The translations under genes were made by a program, and so were the position numbers. A stretch of DNA of 64,000 nucleotides, taken from positions 267,967 to 331,966 of the forward strand of contig JUHI01000007.1 in NCBI GenBank assembly GCA_000799755.1. Direction: 5' to 3'. The stretch is from Martinezella tropici (lineage in GTDB: Bacteria > Pseudomonadota > Alphaproteobacteria > Rhizobiales > Rhizobiaceae). The notes beneath the pieces were generated by a model, which made no database searches, was not told where the DNA came from, and saw only the letters and a list, made by a program, of their open reading frames with translations. Shown piece by piece: positions 17,630 through 27,299 of the stretch (its first letter is position 1; every line of letters begins with the position of its first letter).

Positions 17630-18337
17630 CTAGGCGATCTTTCGCGCGCTTACCTTTCCCATCGGATGCAGCGAATGCACCCGGAAGGGACCGCCGGCCC
17701 CATCTTCCATCATCAGGGCGATGTTGGAAACGGGAACAGGCGCGGCCAGAGCCGGCTCGAAGAAATCGCGCAACGCGCGCTCCATGCGTGGCATGTCGCC
17801 GGGGCTCACGGTCCCCGTCAGCATCATCTGGAAGCGATATTCGTCCATCACATGCGGATAGCCCCAACGATGCAGATTGGCGAATTGCGTTGCCGAGAGG
17901 CCATCCGGGTCGATGCGTTCGATTTCCGCCTCGCTCAGCGGAGCCCGGTATTGATCGAAGGTCTGCACCAGCGATGCCGCAAGAAAATGCATCTGTTGGC
18001 TCGGAGCGGAGGGAACCAGGCCGAGGGCGCCGCCAAGCCGCGCAACCTCAAGCCTTGGAATCTCGAAAGGGGCAATCGTGCCTGAAAATCGCATCAGGTC
18101 GCGCAGCAGCCCTGCCTCGGACATGCCTTCGGCAAGCCGGAACGGCGCCTTCAGCAGGCCCATGAAACCATAGCGGCGCGGGACAGCGGTGTAGAAGGCA
18201 ATCTCGTGGATGCCCAGCCCGCGGATTGCGGGCGGCTCGACCATCTCGCCCGAATAGACATTCCGGCCCAGCCAATTTGCCGCCACAAGCGTCAGCGGAT
18301 CGCTCGCAGACGGCGTGAAGCAAATGGCGTAGCGCAT
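17630..18337 (-). CDS. DUF1045 protein with altered 2H-phosphoesterase motifs
   Basis: 235 residues from the ATG at 18337, preceded by a GGAGGAG ribosome site. The N-terminus (MRYAICFTP), the WLGRNVYSGE segment, KAPFRLAEG, LVPSAPS and YPHVMDEYRF are all characteristic of DUF1045, a family often found beside phosphonate genes and related to 2H phosphoesterases. From what I know of the family, the two catalytic H-x-T motifs should lie in YGFHATLKAPF and RFHMTLTG; here they read M59-G-L61 and Q170-M-M172. No phosphonate genes are nearby. Probably a non-catalytic homologue, co-oriented with puuE. Confidence 0.82.
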   Translation of the reverse strand: MRYAICFTPSASDPLTLVAANWLGRNVYSGEMVEPPAIRGLGIHEIAFYTAVPRRYGFMGLLKAPFRLAEGMSEAGLLRDLMRFSGTIAPFEIPRLEVARLGGALGLVPSAPSQQMHFLAASLVQTFDQYRAPLSEAEIERIDPDGLSATQFANLHRWGYPHVMDEYRFQMMLTGTVSPGDMPRMERALRDFFEPALAAPVPVSNIALMMEDGAGGPFRVHSLHPMGKVSARKIA

Positions 18338-18441
18338 AAAATCTCCTCCAGGGCGCAACATCAGGCGGCCCGAACCGGCACCGATGGCCAAGGAGATAGG
18401 TGATTTGCGTGACAGATTGACGACCCGAAAGAGGCGTAGAG

Positions 18442-19626
18442 TCACGATTTATGTGATATGACTGAAATATGACTTGCTAAAGTGAAAGTCCGCGGCAACT
18501 TGAAGCAACCGGCCACATCCGCTGCCTCTCGCACGGCCGCCTCCGCCAGCCGATGCGCCAGGCCGAAACTCACCTTGAAACCGCCGGTCAATGCAATCAG
18601 CGACGGATGATCGGGATGCGCGCCCACCATCGGATCGCGGTCCACGGCCTTCGGGCGCAAGCCAGCCCAGCGTTCCACCACCTCGGCACCGGCCAGAGCC
18701 GGCGCCATGGCGCGTGCGGCGGCGAGCAGATCGTCAAGCTGACCATCCGTCGATAGCGGATCTTCAAACCGGTTCTCGCTGGTGCTCCCCACAGCGACCA
18801 ATCCGTTCTCGTGCGGAACGATATAAAGACCGTCGCGGAAGATAACCGGAAGGCCGCCGTCCACATCGGCCTTCAGCATGGCCGCCTGCCCCTTGACCGA
18901 CTGGCCGAGCGAGGATTTGCGGCCTTCCGTGAGCGCGTCGAGGATTGGAAACGAACGATGACCGGCGGCAAGGATGCAACGTCCGAAGCGAATGTCACCA
19001 TCCTTTGTCCGTGCAAGGCCACGCTCAGGATCTACGCCGTCGATGGCAACGCCCTCGGCGATCCGAACATGTCGCGCCCCCGCTAGAAATTTGCAGAGCA
19101 CCTTCAGCAGAGCACGGGGCGCGACACGCGCCGCCAGCGTGTCGTACACAAAGCCGCTTTCGGCGAGTGAAGGCTCGATCCAACCTTCGACGGGTGCCGC
19201 ATCGAGGACATGCCAGTGAAACCGCCGCTCCCCATGCCGCCAGTGCACATCGGCATCCTCGGAATGACCGAGCGCGATCTGCCTCAGATGCGGCTTTGGC
19301 AATGGAATGAGCCGACCGGCGCGACGGTAGCCCGCGGAAAGACCGGTCTCCGCCTCAAGCGCCGCAACTTCCTCTTCCAATGCAATGAGCGCATCGAACT
19401 GAAACTGCTTCTTGTCGGACCACTTGTCCGGCATGTGCGGCATCAGCGCGCCCAGCAGACCGCCGCTCGCCCCCTGCCCGAAACGGCCGGCTTCGACAAG
19501 CAATGCCTGGATACCGAGGCGCTCGGCATGAACAGCCGCCCAAAGTCCCATGATCCCGCCACCGACGATCAGCAGATCGACAGACGATTGACCGGCAGGT
19601 CTCAGAGGATTATCGGCTCTTTCCAT
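18442..19626 (-). CDS. FAD-dependent oxidoreductase, D-amino-acid-oxidase family
   Basis: 394 residues. The N-terminal dinucleotide-binding loop VGGGIMGLWAA (about residues 21-31), GASGGLLGALMP and the C-terminal ALTGGFKVSFGLA segment define the glycine/D-amino-acid oxidase (DadA/MnmC2-like) family. The start codon overlaps that of mnmD on the opposite strand within CCATGA. Given that bifunctional MnmC proteins join an MnmD-like methyltransferase with a domain of this family, it may supply the missing MnmC(o) activity on tRNA wobble uridine; a role in amine oxidation is the alternative. Confidence 0.85.
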   Translation of the reverse strand: MERADNPLRPAGQSSVDLLIVGGGIMGLWAAVHAERLGIQALLVEAGRFGQGASGGLLGALMPHMPDKWSDKKQFQFDALIALEEEVAALEAETGLSAGYRRAGRLIPLPKPHLRQIALGHSEDADVHWRHGERRFHWHVLDAAPVEGWIEPSLAESGFVYDTLAARVAPRALLKVLCKFLAGARHVRIAEGVAIDGVDPERGLARTKDGDIRFGRCILAAGHRSFPILDALTEGRKSSLGQSVKGQAAMLKADVDGGLPVIFRDGLYIVPHENGLVAVGSTSENRFEDPLSTDGQLDDLLAAARAMAPALAGAEVVERWAGLRPKAVDRDPMVGAHPDHPSLIALTGGFKVSFGLAHRLAEAAVREAADVAGCFKLPRTFTLASHISVISHKS

Positions 19627-20359
19627 GACAGATCCAGTTTCCGATCGGACCGACCAGTCCGAAACCAGTGCGGCAAGCCCGGAGCTCGAATGGCGCGACG
19701 GCGATATGCCCTATTCGACCGCCTTTGGCGACCATTTTTATTGCCAGACGGACGGCCGGCTGGAATGCGGCCACGTCTTCCTGGCCGGCAACGGCCTGCC
19801 CGAGCGTTGGCGGGGGCGACAGAATTTCCTCATCGGCGAACTCGGCTTCGGCACGGGCCTGAACTTCTGCGAGACATGGCGCCAATGGCGGCAGCTGGCC
19901 GTCCCCGGTTCGCAGCTGCATTTCATGTCCTTCGAACTCTATCCGATGCGCGCCGAAGAGATCGACCGCGCGCTCTCGCACTGGCCCGAAATCGATAGCG
20001 AGCGCCGCGCACTTGCTGCTGCCTGGCCGGATAATCCGCAAGATGTCGTGTCATTGCAACTCGACGCGAACACACGCCTCAGCGTCGTCTGCGGCCCGGC
20101 TCTCGAAGGCGTCAACCGCGCCGCGCCGGGCTTCGATGCCTGGTATCTCGATGGCTTCGCGCCCTCGCGCAATGCCGACATGTGGTCGCCGGAGCTGATG
20201 CAGACTCTATACGGCAAGACCGTTCCGGGAGGCACGTTTGCGACTTATGCAGCGGCCGGCTTCGTGCGGCGAAACCTGCAGGCAGCCGGATTTGCCGTGG
20301 AGCGGCGCAAGGGCTTTGCCGGCAAGCGGGAAATGCTCTGCGGCATCAAGTCGGCCTGA
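19625..20359 (+). CDS. mnmD: tRNA 5-methylaminomethyl-2-thiouridine methyltransferase
   Basis: 244 residues, the stand-alone methyltransferase half of MnmC. The N-terminal WRDGDMPYSTAFGDHFY segment, the SAM-binding loop GELGFGTGLNF (about residues 71-81) and the WYLDGFAPSRNADMW signature (about 174-188) are clear. It methylates 5-aminomethyl-2-thiouridine at position 34 of certain tRNAs. It is divergent from, and start-to-start overlapping with, an FAD oxidoreductase of the MnmC C-terminal-domain superfamily. Confidence 0.92.
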   Translation: MTDPVSDRTDQSETSAASPELEWRDGDMPYSTAFGDHFYCQTDGRLECGHVFLAGNGLPERWRGRQNFLIGELGFGTGLNFCETWRQWRQLAVPGSQLHFMSFELYPMRAEEIDRALSHWPEIDSERRALAAAWPDNPQDVVSLQLDANTRLSVVCGPALEGVNRAAPGFDAWYLDGFAPSRNADMWSPELMQTLYGKTVPGGTFATYAAAGFVRRNLQAAGFAVERRKGFAGKREMLCGIKSA

Positions 20360-20403
20360 AGTGGGAGCCTGCCTGCGAGGCCGGAAGACAATTGTTGCGA
20401 GGC

Positions 20404-21339
20404 TCAGATCAGCTCGCCAAGATGCTGGCGAACCCAATTGGCCTCCTCCGAGGCCGTTCGCCGGAAATGTCGTTTGAAATCCCTGCTGAACTGGGCGGGA
20501 CTGGCATAACCGACCGATACCGCCACCTCGGCAATCGTCCTGTCCTGACGGGCGATCATCAGCCGCGCCTCGTGGAGCCGCATCGCCTTCACATATTGTA
20601 TCGGACTGCTGCCGGTCAGGGCCTTGAAATGGACGTGGTAGGAGGGAACACTCATCCCTGCCTCACGCGCCAGCGCGGCAACCGAAACCTCGGAACTGTA
20701 GGTTTCGCGCAACCGGGCGAGGCTTTGCACGATCTTCCCGGAAACGCCCTGCTGTTGAAGCGCTGAGATCATCGCACCGCCTTGCGGGCCGACGAGAACC
20801 CGGTAGTGCAGCTCGCGCAGGATGCCTGCACCCAGAACCGCAAGCTCGACGGGATCGCGTAATGCCCGCAGCAGGCGGAGTACGACATCCTCGATCATCT
20901 GCTCCATCCTGCTCGATATCAGGCTTCTCACCTCGCCGACCGCTGGTTCGGACTGCCTCGCTCCCACTTCCGAGGCGATCTCGGCAGCCATCAACATGTC
21001 GAACTCGACATAGACGGCAAGCAAAGGACGTTCTGCGCTGGCTGAGGATTCCATACGAAATGGAACGGGCACCGATACGGCCAGATAGTGCTTCTCGTCA
21101 TAAAGATAGATCTCGCCTTCAAGCATGCCCTGCTTTCGGCCTTGCAGGACGAATACCGCACCCGGCTTGTAGAGCACGGGGACATCATGAAGAACCACCT
21201 CGGTCCTCAGAATGCGGACCCCGGCGAGCGCGGTGGGATTGTATCCCTGACCCGGCGCAAGAAGTCCCGCCAGCTCCACCAGCTCTCGGCGTTTCGACCC
21301 TTCGCTCCTCTGCTTCATAGGATTTGGCAAAGAATTCAT
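20404..21339 (-). CDS. AraC-family regulator with cupin N-terminal domain
   Basis: About 311 residues from the ATG at 21339; the exact start is uncertain (ATG at 21318 and a TTG at 21369 are alternatives). The N-terminal part (ALAGVRILRTEV, VLYKPGAVFVLQGRKQG) matches the AraC_N cupin effector domain. The C-terminal part has two helix-turn-helix motifs, the second with GYASPAQFSRDFKRHFR. It is divergent from the SDR gene at 21417 over less than 80 bases and most likely controls it. Inducer unknown. Confidence 0.88.
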   Translation of the reverse strand: MNSLPNPMKQRSEGSKRRELVELAGLLAPGQGYNPTALAGVRILRTEVVLHDVPVLYKPGAVFVLQGRKQGMLEGEIYLYDEKHYLAVSVPVPFRMESSASAERPLLAVYVEFDMLMAAEIASEVGARQSEPAVGEVRSLISSRMEQMIEDVVLRLLRALRDPVELAVLGAGILRELHYRVLVGPQGGAMISALQQQGVSGKIVQSLARLRETYSSEVSVAALAREAGMSVPSYHVHFKALTGSSPIQYVKAMRLHEARLMIARQDRTIAEVAVSVGYASPAQFSRDFKRHFRRTASEEANWVRQHLGELI

Positions 21340-21416
21340 AGTTTTCGCAATCGTCGACGATAGTTTCAAAGATTATCGGTCATGGGCAACGATCAATCAA
21401 GCAGAGAACACCAATC

Positions 21417-22244
21417 ATGTCACAGAAGACCTTCTTCATCACCGGAGCGAATTCCGGCTTCGGTTTCGCCATCGCAGCCGCCGCTAGCCATCAGGGTCAC
21501 AGGGTTATAGGCACCGTCCGCTCGGAACAGTCGCGGGCAGCTTTTGAAGAGCGCTTGCCGACGGCGCGATCCGTCCTATGCGACGTAACCGAGTTCGATA
21601 GGATCGCGGACGTCGTTCGACAGGTCGAAGAGGAGCATGGCCCCGTCGATGTGCTGATCAACAATGCCGGTTACGGCCACGAGGGAATCCTCGAGGAATC
21701 GTCTATCGAGGAGATGCGCCGTCAGTTCGACGTCAACGTCTTCGGTGCCGTGGCGGTCGCCAAGGCCTTTCTGCCGCGCTTCCGTGAAAGACGCAGAGGA
21801 TTCATCGTCAACGTCACCTCGATGGGCGGCATGATCACCATGCCCGGCATCGCCTATTATTGCGGCAGCAAATTCGCCCTTCAGGGCATTTCGGAGGTGA
21901 TGCGGGCGGAGATGGCGCCATTCGGCGTTCGGGTCACTGCCCTCTGCCCAGGCTCCTTCCGGACCGACTGGGCCGGACGTTCGATGATCCGGACCGAGCG
22001 ATCGATCGCAGACTACGACACCCTGTTTGATCCGATCCGGCAGGCAAGGCAGTCCAAAAGCGGCAAGCAACTCGGCGATCCCGACAAGCTCGCCGCCGCC
22101 GTTCTGGGCCTCATCGAATCCGACGCCCCTCCGCCGCAGCTTCTGCTTGGCAGCGACGCTCTTGAACTCGTGTCAGACAGGATCGAGCACCTGAAGCAGG
22201 AAATCGAAGCATGGAAATCCGTTACCGTCTCGACCGACGGCTGA
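21417..22244 (+). CDS. Short-chain dehydrogenase/reductase
   Basis: 275 residues of the classical SDR family: TGANSGFGFAIA cofactor loop (about residues 8-19), NNAGYG, and a YYCGSK active-site Y-x3-K (about 143-147). Length and the C-terminal extension beyond 250 residues fit the group that acts on unknown alcohols or ketones. The sole likely regulator is the divergent AraC gene. Substrate cannot be deduced. Confidence 0.88.
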   Translation: MSQKTFFITGANSGFGFAIAAAASHQGHRVIGTVRSEQSRAAFEERLPTARSVLCDVTEFDRIADVVRQVEEEHGPVDVLINNAGYGHEGILEESSIEEMRRQFDVNVFGAVAVAKAFLPRFRERRRGFIVNVTSMGGMITMPGIAYYCGSKFALQGISEVMRAEMAPFGVRVTALCPGSFRTDWAGRSMIRTERSIADYDTLFDPIRQARQSKSGKQLGDPDKLAAAVLGLIESDAPPPQLLLGSDALELVSDRIEHLKQEIEAWKSVTVSTDG

Positions 22245-22247
22245 ACC

Positions 22248-25200
22248 CTAGCTTTTGGAACGATCGGCCCGGAAAACGGTATCGCCGAGATAGCGCTGGA
22301 TCTTCGCCTCAAGAAGCTCTGGACTGATCGGCTTCGACATGCAGTCGTCCATGCCCGACTGCATGCACGTGATGCGATCCACATCCAGCGCCTGCGCCGT
22401 GACCCCGACGACGGGCACATGCCGCCCTTGCCCGGCTTGCGCCTCAAGCTGCCGGATCATGCGTGTCGCCTGATGGCCGTTCATGACAGGCATCGACACA
22501 TCCATGAGGATCAGCGACGGCCGCAACTGACGCCATGCGTCGACGGCCGCCTGGCCGTTTTCCACGACGAGGAACCGCAGACCGGTCGCCTGCAGGATCT
22601 GCGTGAAGACGATCTGGTTCACGTCATTGTCCTCGGCGACGAGGACGTCGATGGCGTGACCGGTTTTGGCGGAGGTTATCTGGTCGGTGGCTTCGATCGC
22701 AGCCGCGGCTTCCGCTTCGATCGGCAACTGCCGTTCGGCGGCGGCCGATTGTCCGCCGGGTTTCTTCCGCCGCGATGCTCGCACGACATCGATGATCGTG
22801 CTGCGCAAGGCATTGGCACGAATGGGCTTCATCAAATGCGCCTGACCGCTGACGACAGCGAATTCCTTGTCGCAACCGGCAGCATCCATCGACGTCAGGA
22901 ACACGATCGGCAATGCAGCGAAACGCGGATCGGCACGCACGGCGCTCGCGACCTGATAGCCATTCATGCCGGACATGCTGTAGTCGACGATGATCGCATC
23001 GACCGATACGCCCATGTCGAAAGCAGCATCCAGAATGGCGAGTGCGGTCTCGCCGTCCTCGGCCACATGCCCGTCGAAGCCCCATTGCGCCAATTGTTCG
23101 GTCAGGATGCGCCGATGGATCGCATCGTCTTCGACGATCAGGACACGGGCGTTTCTGACATTTTCAGGCAGTTCCGTGCCCTTGCCGCGCGCGGCAACCA
23201 GCGGCATCGGCAAATGGACCGTGAAGACCGACCCCTGGCCCCATTCGCTCTCCACCGACAGCGAACCGCCGAAAAGATCGACGAGACCATCCGTGATCGC
23301 GAGGCCAAGGCCGGAGCCTTCGAGGCGCCGCGCGAAGGAAGAATCCGCCAGCGAGAATTTGTCGAAGATCGTATCGAGCTTCTCGTCGGGAATGCCGATA
23401 CCGGTATCTTCGACGCGCAGCACGAGCAATATGCTGTCATCCGCTGCCGACTGGCTATCCAGCTCTACCAGCACATGACCCCGCTCGGTGAACTTGATCG
23501 CATTGCCGACCAGATTGGTCACGATCTGCCTGAAGCGGCCCGCATCGCCGAGAACCCCTGCCGGCACGCCAGGCGCGATGCGCATCATCAACTCGACATT
23601 CTTTTCCGATGCGGCGGCGGCCAGCAAGGTCACGATATCTTCGACGGCCTCGGCCGGATCGAACGCCATCTTGCGCAGATGCATTTCGCCGCTGTCGATG
23701 CGGGAGAAATCGAGGATATCGTTGATGATGGTCAGCAACGCATTGCCCGACTTGACGATGATATCGACGAAAGTCTTCTGTCGGGCATCGAGATCCGTCT
23801 TGCCAAGTAGTTCCGCCATGCCGAGCACGCCATTCATCGGCGTGCGGATTTCATGGCTCATATGGGTGAGAAATTCGGATTTCGCCCGATCGGCTGCGTT
23901 GCTGCGCGCCAGAAGCAGCTGCAGATCCGCCTCCCGCTCCTTCATCTCGGTGACGTCGCTCAACACCACCATCCAGCGGCGATGCTCGCCGATCGCGCCA
24001 TCGAGCTGCATCCAGCGATCACCGATGATCTGGAACACACAGGAGATCGGCTTGCCTGCCGCGATGCTTTCCCGCCATGACGTCCGGACGGCCTCGAAAT
24101 CCTCGCCGAAATCGCCACGTTCAGCGCAATAGTCGAACGCCGCGGACCAGTCCATGCCGGTCTCAAGAAGTTCCGCCGGCAGCTTCAACATCTCCTTGAG
24201 CCGATCATTGGCCAGCATGATCGCACCGTCCTGGACGATGAGCAGACCTTGGGACATGGCCTGCATGGCATCGGCCATGAGCTCGCCGAGACGCTCCAGC
24301 GCGAGCCGGGTCTCGGTGATCTCCTGGGATTGCTGCCTGACAGAAGAAATATCCGTATAGGACATCAATGTCCGGCCGTTGGAAATCCGGCGGGCATCGA
24401 TGATGACGGATTTGCCGTCGGCAAAATTCACTTCCGTCTGCAGATGCTCGCCCGCCTTGCGCAGCGCTGCCAGACGCGCCTGATAAATATCGTCGATGCT
24501 GCGGCCGTCGGAACCGAAGCGTGCCAGTTCGAAGTGCTTGGCTATGAGATCACGATAGGGCCGCCCCTCGAAGCGATCGTCCTTCGAGAATTCCCAGATA
24601 TCGTAGAAGGCGTCATTCAGGTATTCGACGATGTAGTCGCTGTTGTGGATCAAGACACCGATCGGCATCGAGCGAAGGATGTTGTCGAGATCGTCGTGAA
24701 GTGCTTCGGCGCGGACTTGCGAATCGATCAGCTGCATTTCCCGCTGCTTCAGCGCCGACGTATCGGTTACGGAACCGATCGCATAATGCTTGCCGTCTAC
24801 GGTCGTCGCTCGGTTGAGGCGAATCTTGACGGGACGCTTCGCCTGGTTCCGATTGACGATTTCGCTTTCGAATTCGTACGCGCGTCCTTCCCGCAGCACG
24901 GCTTCGTTTTCCGCGAAGAATTCGTCAGCGCCAACGTCGAACGTTTCATGCTCGGTTCTTCCGAGCATTTCTTCACGATCGAGCCCAATGATCGCGGCGT
25001 GGGCGGCATTGGAGTAAATCAATCGATGGTCGGCATCACGCACGAAGGTGGCGACCGGCAGATCCTCCAGAACGCTGCGGAAAAACTCTGTCTCGTCCGC
25101 ATCCCGCCGACCTGTCTCGACAGCGAAGGTGTCGCGTGCCACGGTCGGCGCCGTAAGAAACATGCCGAAGATATAGACCCTGTCTTCCGAGGGTGAAAAG

Positions 25201-25496
25201 CTCTCGATCTGGATGCGCGAACGCTGGAGGCCGGACGGATCGAAGCAGAGCGCAATCTCTTCCGAGCCGAAGACCAGGGCACGGCGTTCCCTGTCCTCTC
25301 TGTCGGCGCTCTCGCCGGCTTCAAGGAGATCATGGCTGCGATTGCCGATGAAATCGGAAATGTCGTGCCCGAAAAAACGCGCATAGGCGTCGTTGACCGC
25401 GACGTAACGAAGCTCGCTGTTCTTGATGTAGGCGGGCCTATCCAGACTGGCGATCCGGCGGCACACTATGTCAAGCAGTTCACCGTCCAGGGTCAA
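22248..25496 (-). CDS. Hybrid sensor histidine kinase with several PAS and two receiver domains
   Basis: 1082 residues with no membrane segments seen, so probably cytoplasmic. PAS-like domains cover about residues 15-110, 135-250, 270-385 and 405-515. The dimerisation/phosphoacceptor motif MSHEIRTPMNG has H548; ATP-binding motifs follow (NLVGNAIKF, DTGIGIPD, GSGLGLAI). The two C-terminal receivers carry phosphoacceptor D838 and D999. The start is a TTG at 25496 six bases after an AGAGG ribosome site; no ATG lies near. It needs an Hpt or response-regulator partner, and none is encoded nearby. The stop is three bases from the convergent SDR gene. Confidence 0.92.
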   Translation of the reverse strand: MTLDGELLDIVCRRIASLDRPAYIKNSELRYVAVNDAYARFFGHDISDFIGNRSHDLLEAGESADREDRERRALVFGSEEIALCFDPSGLQRSRIQIESFSPSEDRVYIFGMFLTAPTVARDTFAVETGRRDADETEFFRSVLEDLPVATFVRDADHRLIYSNAAHAAIIGLDREEMLGRTEHETFDVGADEFFAENEAVLREGRAYEFESEIVNRNQAKRPVKIRLNRATTVDGKHYAIGSVTDTSALKQREMQLIDSQVRAEALHDDLDNILRSMPIGVLIHNSDYIVEYLNDAFYDIWEFSKDDRFEGRPYRDLIAKHFELARFGSDGRSIDDIYQARLAALRKAGEHLQTEVNFADGKSVIIDARRISNGRTLMSYTDISSVRQQSQEITETRLALERLGELMADAMQAMSQGLLIVQDGAIMLANDRLKEMLKLPAELLETGMDWSAAFDYCAERGDFGEDFEAVRTSWRESIAAGKPISCVFQIIGDRWMQLDGAIGEHRRWMVVLSDVTEMKEREADLQLLLARSNAADRAKSEFLTHMSHEIRTPMNGVLGMAELLGKTDLDARQKTFVDIIVKSGNALLTIINDILDFSRIDSGEMHLRKMAFDPAEAVEDIVTLLAAAASEKNVELMMRIAPGVPAGVLGDAGRFRQIVTNLVGNAIKFTERGHVLVELDSQSAADDSILLVLRVEDTGIGIPDEKLDTIFDKFSLADSSFARRLEGSGLGLAITDGLVDLFGGSLSVESEWGQGSVFTVHLPMPLVAARGKGTELPENVRNARVLIVEDDAIHRRILTEQLAQWGFDGHVAEDGETALAILDAAFDMGVSVDAIIVDYSMSGMNGYQVASAVRADPRFAALPIVFLTSMDAAGCDKEFAVVSGQAHLMKPIRANALRSTIIDVVRASRRKKPGGQSAAAERQLPIEAEAAAAIEATDQITSAKTGHAIDVLVAEDNDVNQIVFTQILQATGLRFLVVENGQAAVDAWRQLRPSLILMDVSMPVMNGHQATRMIRQLEAQAGQGRHVPVVGVTAQALDVDRITCMQSGMDDCMSKPISPELLEAKIQRYLGDTVFRADRSKS

Positions 25497-25712
25497 ACGG
25501 AGCCTCTCTTCTCACCGCGCATGACAGTTCATGAAACGACGCTCTACCATGATTGGCTTTAACAAGGCGTTAACCATGTTTAACCACCTCGGCGACGTCG
25601 CGTTCAGACTATGCGCTATCCTATAATGGTCACGTGTTGGTCGCAAACGACGGCGGCATGTCGCGGGAAACTCTGCCAAGAATCCGTCAGCTGATAATTG
25701 GGAACGAGCGTC

Positions 25713-27299
25713 ATGAGCGACGAAGCAAGCCTGACTTTGAACGAAGCGCAGAGCGCTGCGGCGACGGGCGAACGGCGGCGGCGAGCCGGAGGTCGAGGTG
25801 CCGAACGCAGCCGCAAGACGAGCGGCACGAAGTATCTCAACCTCGTCAACAATCTCGCCCGCACCGAACTTCTGTCGCCGGAAGCGCTTGACGATATTCA
25901 CGAGGCATCGCTGACCATCCTCGAAGAAATCGGCATGGACATTATCCTGCCCGAGGCGCGTGAACGCATGAAGGCGGCCGGCGCCGATGTCACCCCCGGC
26001 AAGGAACGCGTGCGCTTCGATCGCAGCATGATCATGGAGCTGATCGCTTCGATCCCCTCGACGTTCACCCTGCACGCGCGCAATCCGCTGCGCAATGTTC
26101 AGATCGGCGGGCGCAATCTCGTCTTCGCGCAGGTTGCCTCGGCTCCCTTCGTTGCCGACCGGGAAGGCGGCAGGAGAGCCGGCAATCAGGAGGATTTTCG
26201 CAAGCTCATCAAGCTCGCCCAGTCGTTCGACATCATCCATATGACCGGCGGCTATCCGGTGGAGCCGATCGATATCCATGCCTCGGTGCGCCATCTCGAC
26301 TGCCTCTCCGACATCGTGAAGCTCACCGACAAGGCCTTTCATTGCTATTCGCTCGGCAAGCAGCGCAATCTCGACGCGATCGAGATCGCCCGCATCGGCC
26401 GCGGCATCAGCATGGAGCAGATGGAGCGCGAACCCTCGCTCTTCACCATCATCAACTCCTCCTCGCCGCTTCGTCTCGACGGGCCGATGCTGCAGGGCAT
26501 CATCGAAATGTCGTCGCGTGGTCAGGTGGTGGTGGTCACGCCGTTCACGCTGGCGGGCGCCATGGCGCCGGTAACGATCGCAGGCGCGCTGGTGCAACAG
26601 AATGCCGAGGCGCTCTGCGGCCTCGCCTTCACCCAGATGGTGCGCAAGGGCGCACCGGTCATGTATGGCGGCTTCACCTCGAATGTCGACATGAAGACGG
26701 GTGCGCCCGCCTTCGGCACGCCGGAATACATGAAGGCGGTCATCGCAGGCGGCCAGCTCGCCCGTCGCTACGGCATCCCCTACCGCACCTCCAACACGAA
26801 TGCTTCGAATACGCTCGACGCCCAGGCCGCCTACGAATCGGCACTGTCGCTCTGGGCACTGACCCAGGGCGGCGGCAATTTCGTGCTGCACGCGGCCGGC
26901 TGGAGTGAAGGTGGTCTCACCGCCTCCTTCGAAAAATTCATTCTCGATGTCGACATGCTGCAGATGGTCGCGGAATTCCTGACGCCGCTCGATGTCAGCG
27001 CCGATGCCTTGGCGCTCGATGCCGTCCGCGATGTCGGCCCCGGCGGCCATTATTTCGGCACGGCACACACGCTCGCCCGCTATGAAACGGCCTTCTACTC
27101 ACCAATCCTGTCGGACTGGCGAAACAATGAAACCTGGGCGGAAGCCGGAAGACCCACAACTTACGATCACGCCAACCGCGTCTATAAGGAAACGCTGGCG
27201 CATTATGAACGCCCGCCCATCGATCCGGCAATCGAGGAAGAGCTCGACGCCTTTGTTGCCAAGCGCAAGGAAGAAGGCGGAGTACCTACCGATTTCTAG
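25713..27299 (+). CDS. MttB-family corrinoid-dependent methyltransferase (non-pyrrolysine type)
   Basis: 527 residues starting at MSDEASL. It belongs to the trimethylamine methyltransferase MttB superfamily, with the family pattern of N-terminal basic region, VNNLARTELLSPEALDDIHEASL, the TIM-barrel and the C-terminal GPGGHYFGTAHT region. There is no in-frame amber codon, so it is of the non-pyrrolysine group, members of which demethylate quaternary amines such as glycine betaine. Partner genes for a corrinoid protein or a corrinoid:tetrahydrofolate methyltransferase are absent here. Substrate is unknown. Confidence 0.88.
   Translation: MSDEASLTLNEAQSAAATGERRRRAGGRGAERSRKTSGTKYLNLVNNLARTELLSPEALDDIHEASLTILEEIGMDIILPEARERMKAAGADVTPGKERVRFDRSMIMELIASIPSTFTLHARNPLRNVQIGGRNLVFAQVASAPFVADREGGRRAGNQEDFRKLIKLAQSFDIIHMTGGYPVEPIDIHASVRHLDCLSDIVKLTDKAFHCYSLGKQRNLDAIEIARIGRGISMEQMEREPSLFTIINSSSPLRLDGPMLQGIIEMSSRGQVVVVTPFTLAGAMAPVTIAGALVQQNAEALCGLAFTQMVRKGAPVMYGGFTSNVDMKTGAPAFGTPEYMKAVIAGGQLARRYGIPYRTSNTNASNTLDAQAAYESALSLWALTQGGGNFVLHAAGWSEGGLTASFEKFILDVDMLQMVAEFLTPLDVSADALALDAVRDVGPGGHYFGTAHTLARYETAFYSPILSDWRNNETWAEAGRPTTYDHANRVYKETLAHYERPPIDPAIEEELDAFVAKRKEEGGVPTDF

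Noticed and set aside
22419..23810. 463-codon plus-strand ORF over the hybrid kinase
   Set aside because: Antisense to the kinase and receiver domains, which contain every expected motif.
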